Assembly: GCA_964351025.1 (NCBI GenBank)
Contig: CAYGLV010000006.1
Location: 1 to 64,000, forward strand
From: CAYGLV01 sp964351025
GTDB taxonomy: Bacteria > Actinomycetota > Thermoleophilia > Gaiellales > Gaiellaceae
Length of the DNA: 64,000 nucleotides
Direction: 5' to 3'
Part shown: positions 17,808-24,931 of the stretch, one piece after another
Layout of the letters: each line of letters begins with the position of its first letter
Position numbering within the stretch: the first letter of the stretch is position 1
The notes under the pieces: model-generated
The model's database searches: none
What the model saw: only the letters and a program-made list of their open reading frames with translations
What the model was told of the DNA's origin: nothing
Position numbers and translations under genes: made by a program

Positions 17808-19475
17808 ATGGCGACCACCGAGGACCGGGGCTCGCTCGACGCGACGCGCGCCTGGCGCGAGCAGGCCTTTGCCGCCGTCCCTGAGCGCGAGGGAGAGCTC
17901 TTCACGACGATCTCGGGGCTCGAGAACGAGCCGCTCGCGACGCCGGACACGGTCGAGGTGGACTACGACCGCGACCTCGGCTATCCAGGCGCTTACCCGT
18001 TCACACGTGGCGTCTACCCGACGATGTACCGCGGCCGACTCTGGACGATGCGCCAGTTCGCCGGCTTCGGCACGGCTGAGGAGACCAACGAGCGCTTCCG
18101 CTATCTCCTCGAGCACGGGCAGACCGGGCTTTCGACCGCGTTCGACATGCCGACGCTGATGGGCTACGACTCGGACCACGCGCGCTCGCTCGGAGAGGTC
18201 GGCCGCGAGGGCGTGGCGGTGGACTCGCTCGCCGACATGGAGACACTCTTCTCGGGCATCCCGCTCGGCGAGGTCTCGACGTCGATGACGATCAACTCAC
18301 CGGCGGCGATCGTGCTCGCCTACTACCTCTGCGTCGGCGAGGGCCAGGGTGTGCCGCGCGACAAGCTGCGCGGGACCGCCCAGACGGACATCCTCAAGGA
18401 GTACATCGCACAGAAGGAATGGATCTTCCCGCCCGAGCCGTCGCTGCGGCTCGTCGTGGACATGATCGAGTTCTGCTCGCGCGAGATGCCGCTCTTCCAC
18501 CCGATCTCGATCTCGGGCTACCACATCCGTGAGGCCGGCTCGACTGCGGCGCAGGAGCTGGCGTTCACGCTCGCCGACGGCTTCGCCTACGTCGAGGCGG
18601 CGCTCGAGCGCGGCCTCAAGGTGGACGAGTTCGCACCGCGGCTCTCGTTCTTCTTCAACGCCCACCTCGACTTCTTCGAGGAGATCGCGAAGTACCGGGC
18701 CGCGCGCCGGATCTGGGCGCGCGAGCTGCGCGGCCGCTACGGAGCTCGCGACGACCGCTCGCTGCTGATGCGGTTCCACACGCAGACCGCAGGCGTCTCG
18801 CTGACCGCACAACAGCCGGAGCTGAACATCGTGCGGACGGCGATCGAGGCGCTCGCGGCGGTGCTCGGGGGCACCCAGAGCCTGCACACGAACTCGTACG
18901 ACGAGGCGCTCGCGCTGCCGACCGAGGACGCCGTGCGGATCGCTCTGCGCACCCAGCAGGTGATCGCCCACGAGACGGGTGTGGTCAACACGATCGATCC
19001 ACTCGGCGGCTCTTGGTACGTCGAGGAGCTGACGAACAGGCTCGAGGCGGAGGCCTACGACTACTTCTCGCGGATCGATGCGCTCGGCGGCGTGATTCCC
19101 GCGATCAAGGAGAACTTCTTCCAGCGCGAGATCGCCGAGGCCTCCTACCGCTATCAGGGGGAGGTCGAGCGCGAGCAGCGCATCGTCGTCGGCGTCAACC
19201 GGTACCAGCTCTCGGACGAGCGGCCGATCCCGACGCTCAAGGTCGATCCGGCGCTCGAGGGGCAGCAGGTCGAGCGGCTGCGGGCACTGCGCGCCACACG
19301 TGACTCGGCCGCGGTCGAGTCCCGGCTCGCTGCCGTGAAGGCTGGAGCGGCGTCCGAGGGCGTCAACCTGATGCCGCTGCTCGTGGACGCTGCGCGCGAG
19401 TACGTCACCCTCGGCGAGCTGTGCGACGCGCTGCGTGAGGTCTGGGGAGTCTGGCGCGAGACCCCCGTGTTTTGA
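17808..19475 (+). CDS. icmA: B12-dependent acyl-CoA mutase large subunit, isobutyryl-CoA mutase type
   Basis: The 555-residue TIM-barrel subunit lacks a B12 domain, which is supplied by the gene at 21748. Family motifs include MRQFAGFGTAEETN, GYDSDHARSLGEVG, FHPISISGYHIREAG and LGGTQSLHTNSYDEA. The two substrate-specificity positions of methylmalonyl-CoA mutase, Tyr89 and Arg207, are Phe84 (RQF) and Gln202 (EYIAQKEW) here. Those are the residues reported for isobutyryl-CoA mutase (Phe80/Gln198), with the same 118-residue spacing. The sizes (555 + 132 aa) also match IcmA/IcmB. It would interconvert isobutyryl-CoA and butyryl-CoA. Automatic annotation would probably call it methylmalonyl-CoA mutase. 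Confidence 0.82.
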   Translation: MATTEDRGSLDATRAWREQAFAAVPEREGELFTTISGLENEPLATPDTVEVDYDRDLGYPGAYPFTRGVYPTMYRGRLWTMRQFAGFGTAEETNERFRYLLEHGQTGLSTAFDMPTLMGYDSDHARSLGEVGREGVAVDSLADMETLFSGIPLGEVSTSMTINSPAAIVLAYYLCVGEGQGVPRDKLRGTAQTDILKEYIAQKEWIFPPEPSLRLVVDMIEFCSREMPLFHPISISGYHIREAGSTAAQELAFTLADGFAYVEAALERGLKVDEFAPRLSFFFNAHLDFFEEIAKYRAARRIWARELRGRYGARDDRSLLMRFHTQTAGVSLTAQQPELNIVRTAIEALAAVLGGTQSLHTNSYDEALALPTEDAVRIALRTQQVIAHETGVVNTIDPLGGSWYVEELTNRLEAEAYDYFSRIDALGGVIPAIKENFFQREIAEASYRYQGEVEREQRIVVGVNRYQLSDERPIPTLKVDPALEGQQVERLRALRATRDSAAVESRLAAVKAGAASEGVNLMPLLVDAAREYVTLGELCDALREVWGVWRETPVF

Positions 19476-19476
19476 G

Positions 19477-19503
19477 CGTGGGGGAACCCGTGGTTCCCCC
19501 ACG
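19477..19503 (+). terminator. Terminator-like hairpin after icmA
   Basis: A perfect 12-bp stem (CGTGGGGGAACC / GGTTCCCCCACG) with a 3-nt loop starts two bases after the TGA. There is no U-tract, as is common for stem-loop terminators in GC-rich actinobacteria. Confidence 0.7.
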
Positions 19504-19668
19504 AGCCCCCTCCTTCACGGTTCTTGCGCTCCCGCGCCGAGGTGAGCTTCGCCGGAATGAATCCGGCTGCGCCCGAGCGGCGCCTCGCGCGCCAGAGCCG
19601 TGTTTAAGCGGGCGTTAACGCAGAGGGGGAAGCGGCATGACCGCAAACCGATCGGGGAGCTCCTCGTC

Positions 19669-19674
19669 TACTCT
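19669..19674 (+). promoter_or_regulatory. -10 element of the first membrane-anchored paralogue (leaderless)
   Basis: TACTCT ends 8 nt before ATG 19683. Confidence 0.5.
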
Positions 19675-19682
19675 GTTCTGAG

Positions 19683-20228
19683 ATGACCTCGTTCTACCGC
19701 CGCCGCACCCAGCGCGTCCTCCTCGGGGTGTCGGTGCTCGTGTTCTGCGCCGGCGTCGTCGCGGTGCTCGTCGCCTACACCGGAGGCTCGGGGAGCGACA
19801 CCGCGGCGGCTCCGCTCTCGACTGAGCCGGCTGTCGTCAACGAGCAGCAACAGAACGTCAAGCTCGACCCGGCGGCGCGTCAGGTGGCGGGCCGGTTCAT
19901 CCTCACGGCCGTCGCGCGCGAGAACCTCGCCGAGGGGTGGGAGCTGACCCATCCCGAGTTGCGTCAGGGCCTCACGAAGCAGCAGTGGCTCACGGGCAAC
20001 ATCCCCGTCCAGTACTACCCGGCGGAGGCGATCGACTCGGCCGCGTTCAAGATCGACGAGTCGTACCCGACGGAGGTCGCGCTCCAGATCGCCCTCATCC
20101 CGAAGGAAGGGGAGACCGTCAAGCCCCAGATCTTCTTCATCGGGCTGAAGAAGTCGGGCGCGCGCTGGCAGGTCTACTACTGGGCGCCGCGCGGCGCGCC
20201 GGCGATCCCCGTTACGGGCGACAGCTAG
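19683..20228 (+). CDS. Membrane-anchored protein, first of a tandem paralogous pair
   Basis: The 181-residue protein has one N-terminal membrane segment (VLLGVSVLVFCAGVVAVLVAY) and an exported domain with no motif I recognise. It shares a long collinear block with the next gene: PLSTEPAVVNEQQQNVKL.., ..LTHPELRQGLTKQQWLTG.., NIPVQYYPAEA. The fold may be NTF2/SnoaL-like (a helix-rich start, then strands ending ARWQVYYWAPRG), but that is a guess. It follows icmA and a terminator and has its own leaderless promoter; the paralogue begins 16 nt after its stop. Confidence 0.7.
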   Translation: MTSFYRRRTQRVLLGVSVLVFCAGVVAVLVAYTGGSGSDTAAAPLSTEPAVVNEQQQNVKLDPAARQVAGRFILTAVARENLAEGWELTHPELRQGLTKQQWLTGNIPVQYYPAEAIDSAAFKIDESYPTEVALQIALIPKEGETVKPQIFFIGLKKSGARWQVYYWAPRGAPAIPVTGDS

Positions 20229-20244
20229 CCGCGCGAGGCCGCGG

Positions 20245-21006
20245 ATGCCGGGTCCTCTCGCGTCCTACCGGCTCCGCCGCAGGCTCCTGAAGATCGCCTC
20301 GCTCGCGGCGATTGCAGGCGCGGCAGGACTCGTCTCGGTGCTCTTCTGGAACACCGGGCGCTCGTACGAGACACCGCTCTCGACCGAGCAAGCGCTCGTC
20401 CCGGAGCAGCACGAAAACGTTCGGCTCTCGAAGGCCGAGCGCACGCAGGCGCTGGCCACGGCGGCGCTCTTCGTTCGGACGGCGGTGGTCCGCGAGCGGG
20501 TCGCTCAGTCGTACGCCCTCGCACATCCGACGCTGCGTCAGGGGCTCTCGCGGGAGGCGTGGAGCACGGGTGAGATACCCGTTCAGTACTACCCGGTGGA
20601 CGCCGCCCGCTGGCGGATGGACTTCCAGTACGAGGACGAGCTCGGGCTCTCGGTGTACGTGGTCCCGCGTGCCGGCGCCGATCTACGGCCGATGGTGTTC
20701 GACATGTCCATGAAGCCGGTCGCCGAGGCCGCAGGCCGACACTGGCTCGTCAGCTCCTGGGCGCCGCGCTTCTCGAGCGCCGGCCAGACACCGTCGTCTT
20801 CCAGCGCGCGTCTCGCTGTGGCCGCGCCTGCGCCGGGGCAGAGGACGGCGCTCTCGACGGCCTGGCTTCTCGTGCCCGCCTTCCTCATCGTGGGCGTCCT
20901 GCTCGTGCCGGCCGGCCTCTATGTCCGGGAGCGCCGGCGCGGGAACCGGGCCGAGCTGGAGCACGCTGCAGCACTCGAAGAGCGGGCCCGTGTGGGGCGT
21001 GGCTAG
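20245..21006 (+). CDS. Membrane-anchored protein, second paralogue with an extra C-terminal membrane segment
   Basis: The 253-residue protein repeats the previous gene's architecture (PLSTEQALVPEQHENVRL.., ..LAHPTLRQGLSREAWSTG.., EIPVQYYPVDA) and adds a linker and a second membrane segment (~212-232, LLVPAFLIVGVLLVPAGLYV) with a basic tail. Both ends would be cytoplasmic and the conserved domain outside. ATG 20245 has no strong Shine-Dalgarno; with a 16-nt gap from the previous stop, co-translation is plausible. The stop shares CTAG with the convergent MBL gene. Function unknown. Confidence 0.7.
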   Translation: MPGPLASYRLRRRLLKIASLAAIAGAAGLVSVLFWNTGRSYETPLSTEQALVPEQHENVRLSKAERTQALATAALFVRTAVVRERVAQSYALAHPTLRQGLSREAWSTGEIPVQYYPVDAARWRMDFQYEDELGLSVYVVPRAGADLRPMVFDMSMKPVAEAAGRHWLVSSWAPRFSSAGQTPSSSSARLAVAAPAPGQRTALSTAWLLVPAFLIVGVLLVPAGLYVRERRRGNRAELEHAAALEERARVGRG

Positions 21007-21734
21007 AGCGAGAGCTCGAGCCCGTCGTGGGCCTGCTCGAGGCCCGTAGCGAGCGGCAGCTCCGCAGGCCGGTGGGTGAGCAGGAGCCGGCGGGCGCCCG
21101 AGGCGCGAAAGGCCGCCACGGCTTCGTCGGCCGAGAGGTGACCACGGGGCTCGCCGTCGTCACCGCCGTGGGCGAGCGTCGCCTCGCAGAGGAAGAGATC
21201 GGCGTCGCGGGCGAGCTCGGCGAGCTCGGCGCTCGGTGCGGCATCGCCCGAGTAGGCGAGGGTCCGCTCTGCGTCCTGAACGCGCAGGCCGAAGGTCTGG
21301 AGCGTGTAGTGGGGCAGGCGGAGCGCGGTCACGGTCAGCCCCGCTGACGTGAACGGCACGCGATCGGCGTATTCGCGCAGCTCGAACGTGCGCTCGAACA
21401 TGTCGGGAAAGCCGAGCCGCCGCCCGAGCTCCTTCAGGTGCTTGCGGCCGCCCGGCGGCACCCAGAGCTCCGGCTGCGGCGCGGCGCGCCCAAGGCCGTA
21501 CAGCGATCCCCAGACCCAGGGCACGAGATCGCCCCAGTGGTCGAGATGGAAGTGCGTGATCGCGATCGCGTCGAGCTGCGGCCAGCCCTCGCGGGTGCGC
21601 AGGCGGGACAGGACGCCGGGCCCGCAGTCGAGCAGCAGTCGCCCGGGGCCCTCGACGAGGTAGCCGGAGTGGCAGCCTCCAGGATTGGGCCAGGCGGGCG
21701 AGCAGCCGACGACGGTGAGCTTCACGGCCGCCAT
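21003..21734 (-). CDS. MBL-fold metal-dependent hydrolase (RNase Z-like)
   Basis: The 243-residue metallo-beta-lactamase-fold protein has VVGCSPAWPNPGGCHSGYLVE, the metal site THFHLDHWGD, LPHYTLQTFGLRV, a later Asp ligand in AYSGDAAPS, and LTHRPAEL near the end. This order fits the RNase Z/cAMP phosphodiesterase-like branch of small hydrolases. The substrate is not deducible; the exosite arm of true tRNase Z is not evident. ATG 21734 is used; GTG 21725 (VKLTVVG) is an alternative. It is divergent from icmB, with the starts 14 bp apart. Confidence 0.82.
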   Translation of the reverse strand: MAAVKLTVVGCSPAWPNPGGCHSGYLVEGPGRLLLDCGPGVLSRLRTREGWPQLDAIAITHFHLDHWGDLVPWVWGSLYGLGRAAPQPELWVPPGGRKHLKELGRRLGFPDMFERTFELREYADRVPFTSAGLTVTALRLPHYTLQTFGLRVQDAERTLAYSGDAAPSAELAELARDADLFLCEATLAHGGDDGEPRGHLSADEAVAAFRASGARRLLLTHRPAELPLATGLEQAHDGLELSL

Positions 21735-21739
21735 ATACT
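21734..21739 (+). promoter_or_regulatory. -10 element of icmB (leaderless)
   Basis: TATACT ends 8 nt before GTG 21748. Its first base overlaps the ATG of the divergent MBL gene, so the two starts share one small regulatory region. Confidence 0.6.
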
Positions 21740-21747
21740 GCCCGCCG

Positions 21748-22146
21748 GTGGCGAGGAAGATCCGAGTCGTGATCGCAAAGCCCGGTCTGGACGGTCACGA
21801 CCGAGGCGCCAAGATCATCGCCCGAGCGTTGCGCGACGCCGGCATGGAGGTCATCTACACCGGTCTCCACCAGACGCCCGAGCAGATCGTCGAGACCGCG
21901 ATCCAGGAAGACGCGGACGCTGTCGGGATCTCGATCCTCTCCGGCGCGCACATGACGCTGGTGCCGCGCATCCTGGACGGGCTGCGCGAGGCAGGCGTTG
22001 ACGACGTGCTGGTCGTCGTCGGCGGCACGATCCCCGAGGAGGACGCAGAGGAGCTGAAGCAGCAGGGCGTCGCGGCTGTCTTCACGCCCGGCGCGCCGAC
22101 GAACGAGATCGTCGAGTTCCTGCGCGGCGCGGTCGCTCTGGCCTAG
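21748..22146 (+). CDS. icmB: Acyl-CoA mutase small, B12-binding subunit
   Basis: The 132-residue Rossmann-like cobalamin-binding domain has the base-off/His-on motif D-x-H-x-x-G in KPGLDGHDRGAKIIARAL, then TGLHQTPEQIVETAIQEDADAVGIS and VVVGGTIPEED. GTG 21748 is chosen because it gives the usual N-terminus (RKIRVVIAKPG) and lies just after the -10. It pairs with the large subunit 2.3 kb upstream; the four intervening and flanking reading frames are unrelated. Length matches IcmB. The stop shares CTAG with the convergent peptidase gene. Confidence 0.9.
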   Translation: MARKIRVVIAKPGLDGHDRGAKIIARALRDAGMEVIYTGLHQTPEQIVETAIQEDADAVGISILSGAHMTLVPRILDGLREAGVDDVLVVVGGTIPEEDAEELKQQGVAAVFTPGAPTNEIVEFLRGAVALA

Positions 22147-23051
22147 CCGGCGAGCGAGATCCGGGCTGCGGTGAGGGCGCCCGGTGCTCCCTGCTGCGCA
22201 GCGAGCGTCACCTTGGCGGGTGCGGTCAGGATCGTGACTCTCATGCCCCTGAGCACATTCGAGAACGGAGCCGCAAGCGCGGAGCTCGTCTTCGCGTCGA
22301 CCATGGCGTCCTGCGGCACGTTCACGCCGACGATCCGGCCGTCTGCCGCGACCCGGCGCCCACCCGGCCACGAGCGCACCGTGTTCACCTTCAGCTGGAG
22401 CCCGCCGCTCCCGGCGCCGACGACCTTGCCGGCCAGCGCGAGCGTGAATGTCGTTCCCTGCGGGGCCGCGAAGAGGAGGCGCTGCGCCCGCTGCAATGCC
22501 TTGAACGGGTTCTTGGCGCTGCCGCCGCCGGGGTGCAGCTCGAAGTGGAGGTGCGGCGAGATGCCGTCCGCGTCGCCCGAATCCCCGACGAAGCCGACCG
22601 GCTCGCCGGCTTCGACGCGTGCGCCGTTGCTGAGACCGGGCGCGTAGGCGACGCCGGCGACGCAGCCGCCCTCGTTGTCGTTCCCCTTGCCGAGGTCGTT
22701 GTTGAGGTGGATGTAGAGATAGGTCGTCCCGCTCTCGCCGTAGAGGTAGAGCATGCAGCCGGCACGCGCGGAAGTCGTCCAGAGCGTGACGGTGCCGGCC
22801 TCGGCGGCGACCGCGAGTGCGCGGCGTGGGGCCATGATGTCGATCCCCTCGTGGCTGCCCTGGCCGCGCGCGTCGCCGAAGTCGTTGCCGTAGCGCGCCT
22901 GCCCGACGACGGGGAAGACGATCGCCGGCGTGGCCTTTGCGGTCGTGCCGGTGCTCGTCGCGCTCGGGTATGCGGCGGCCGCGCCTGCTGTCAAGGCGGC
23001 GAAAAGGGTGAGGAAGAGGGCTCCTCGGGCTGTCGTCCGGTGGCGAAGCAT
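22143..23051 (-). CDS. Secreted M23 (LytM) metallopeptidase
   Basis: The 302-residue protein has a signal peptide (ALFLTLFAALTAGAAAAY). A peptidoglycan endopeptidase-type M23 domain follows at ~55-185: GSHEGIDIMAP (first zinc His/Asp) and SPHLHFELHPGG (catalytic and zinc His). An extra C-terminal beta domain of ~110 residues resembles no family I can name. ATG 23051 has GGAG five bases upstream; TAGGGT (23081-23086, minus strand) is a candidate -10. The active-site residues are complete, so it is probably a true hydrolase and not a LytM activator. Confidence 0.87.
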   Translation of the reverse strand: MLRHRTTARGALFLTLFAALTAGAAAAYPSATSTGTTAKATPAIVFPVVGQARYGNDFGDARGQGSHEGIDIMAPRRALAVAAEAGTVTLWTTSARAGCMLYLYGESGTTYLYIHLNNDLGKGNDNEGGCVAGVAYAPGLSNGARVEAGEPVGFVGDSGDADGISPHLHFELHPGGGSAKNPFKALQRAQRLLFAAPQGTTFTLALAGKVVGAGSGGLQLKVNTVRSWPGGRRVAADGRIVGVNVPQDAMVDAKTSSALAAPFSNVLRGMRVTILTAPAKVTLAAQQGAPGALTAARISLAG

Positions 23052-23169
23052 TAGGCTCCGGTTCGCGCTCGAAGGGCCGTACCCTAGCAGCGAGTTGTGC
23101 CGGCCCTGTGAAACAACCTGCGTCGGAGCGCTCGGCGACGGAACCGGTTCATCTCCCGCCTCGCATCGT

Positions 23170-23175
23170 TAGAGT
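23170..23175 (+). promoter_or_regulatory. -10 element of etfB (leaderless)
   Basis: TAGAGT ends 8 nt before ATG 23184 and would drive etfB, etfA and the ETF-QO gene. Confidence 0.6.
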
Positions 23176-23183
23176 CTTCGCCG

Positions 23184-23960
23184 ATGAAGATCGCTGTCTG
23201 CGTGAAGCAGGTTCCCGACGCGACCGCTGTGCGGCGGATCGACCCCTCGACGAAGCGGGTCGACCGCTCGGGCGAGGGCGCACTGAACGCCTTCGACACG
23301 AACGCCGTCGAGGAGGCGCTGCGCCTGAGGGAGGCTCACGGCGGCGAGGTCGTGGTGCTCTCGCTCGGTCCCGAGCGCGCCCTCGATTCGCTGCGCAAGG
23401 CGCTCGCGATGGGCGCCGACCGCGCCGTTCTCGTCAGCGACGAGGCCGCCGCAGGCTCCGACCTCGTGGCGACGAGCTACGCGCTCGCCAAGGCGATCGA
23501 GCGCGAGGGCGCGGACCTCGTGCTCTTCGGCCAGCAGTCGAGCGACTCGGACGGCGCCGTTCTCTGGGCCGCCGTCGCGGAGCGCCTCGGAGCGCCGCTG
23601 ATCTCCCAGGTTGCCGAGCTGACCGTTGCCGGCGGCGTCGCGACGGGCAAGCGCCAGACCGAGTACGGCTACGACGTGATCGAAGCGCCCCTGCCGGCCG
23701 TGCTCGCCGTCTCCGATGCGATCAACGAGCCTCGCTACCCGTCGCTGAAGGGGATCATGAGCGCGAAGTCGAAGCCGCAGGAGACCCTCTCACTCGCCGA
23801 CCTGGGCATTGGTGCCGACCGCGCCGGCGAGGCCGGCTCGCGCACAGAGGTCCTCGCGCTTGCCCCGCCGCCTTCGCGCGGCGACACGATCAAGATCGAG
23901 GACGACGGCGGGGCCGCGCAGAAGCTGCTCGACTACCTCGTCGAGAAGAGGCTCCTCTGA
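23184..23960 (+). CDS. etfB: Electron transfer flavoprotein beta subunit
   Basis: ETF accepts electrons from acyl-CoA dehydrogenases. The 258-residue subunit has the N-terminal MKIAVCVKQVPD, the AMP-binding region (LSLGPERALDSLRKALAMGAD), LVLFGQQSSDSDGA, and the beta-signature block VLAVSDAINEPRYPSLKGIMSAKSK. It is the first gene of a tightly coupled operon; its stop overlaps the etfA start (TGATG). Acyl-CoA dehydrogenase (10532) is a likely electron donor. Confidence 0.95.
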   Translation: MKIAVCVKQVPDATAVRRIDPSTKRVDRSGEGALNAFDTNAVEEALRLREAHGGEVVVLSLGPERALDSLRKALAMGADRAVLVSDEAAAGSDLVATSYALAKAIEREGADLVLFGQQSSDSDGAVLWAAVAERLGAPLISQVAELTVAGGVATGKRQTEYGYDVIEAPLPAVLAVSDAINEPRYPSLKGIMSAKSKPQETLSLADLGIGADRAGEAGSRTEVLALAPPPSRGDTIKIEDDGGAAQKLLDYLVEKRLL

Positions 23961-24931
23961 TGGTGCAGGGCCCGATCCTCGTCTTCCTCGAACACCACGG
24001 CGACGAGCTGGCGAAGGGCGGGCTGGGCGTGCTCGGCAAGGTCGCCTCCCTCTCCGGCGACGTCGCGGGCGTCGTGCTCGGCTCCGGCGTGCAGGACGCG
24101 GCCGCGAAGGCGGGCGCGTTCGGAGCGACGAAAGTCTGGGTCTGCGACGACCCCGCGCTCGCGGCGCCGCTGCCGCAGCCGCGGGTGGACGCGCTGGCCG
24201 CGCTCGTCGAGCAGACCGGCGCCGCGGCGGTGCTCTTCGCCTCCTCGGTGCTCGCCGCCGATGTGGCCGCCGGCCTCGCCGCGCGCCTCGATGCCGGCCT
24301 CAACTGGGACCTCGCCGGGCTCGAGGTCAAGGACGGCCGTCTCGTCGGCACGCGCCCGGCGCTCGGCGACTCCGTTCTGGCCGAGGTCGGCTGGAAGGAT
24401 GGTCCGTGTCTCGGTCTCGTTCGTTCAGGAACCTTCGATCCGCAGCCGGGCGGCGGCTCGGCCGCCGTCGAGGAGTTCTCCACGAGCTTCCGCGACTTCT
24501 CGACCGCCGCGCGCATGGTCGATCAGGCGCACGAGGTCGCAAGCGGTCCCTCGATCGAGGATGCCGACGTGATCGTCGCCGGCGGCCGCGGTCTCGGCGC
24601 ACCGGAGGGTTTCACGCTCTGCGAGGAGCTGGCCGGAGCTCTCGGCGGCGCCGTCGCGTCGACGCGTGCGGTCGTGGACGCCGGCTGGTACGCGTACTCG
24701 ACTCAGGTCGGGCAGACGGGCAAGACGGTCTCGCCGAAGCTCTATTTCGCGCTTGGCATCTCCGGCGCGATCCAGCACAAGGTCGGGATGCAGGGCTCCG
24801 GGACGATCGTCGCGGTGAACAAGGATCCGAATGCCCCGATCTTCGATTTCGCCGACTTCGGCGTCGTCGGCGACCTCCATCAGGTCGTCCCGAAGCTCGT
24901 CGAGCTCGTGCGCGCGCGCAAGAGCTCGTGA
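23960..24931 (+). CDS. etfA: Electron transfer flavoprotein alpha subunit
   Basis: The 323-residue subunit binds the redox FAD. The C-terminal signature is complete: DVIVAGGRGLG, VDAGWYAYSTQVGQTGKTVSPKLYFALGISGAIQH, and IVAVNKDPNAPIFDFADFGVVGD. ATG 23960 is set by the 1-nt overlap with the etfB stop. The next gene (ETF-QO) starts at a GTG overlapping its stop, so complex and quinone reductase are made together. Confidence 0.95.
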   Translation: MVQGPILVFLEHHGDELAKGGLGVLGKVASLSGDVAGVVLGSGVQDAAAKAGAFGATKVWVCDDPALAAPLPQPRVDALAALVEQTGAAAVLFASSVLAADVAAGLAARLDAGLNWDLAGLEVKDGRLVGTRPALGDSVLAEVGWKDGPCLGLVRSGTFDPQPGGGSAAVEEFSTSFRDFSTAARMVDQAHEVASGPSIEDADVIVAGGRGLGAPEGFTLCEELAGALGGAVASTRAVVDAGWYAYSTQVGQTGKTVSPKLYFALGISGAIQHKVGMQGSGTIVAVNKDPNAPIFDFADFGVVGDLHQVVPKLVELVRARKSS

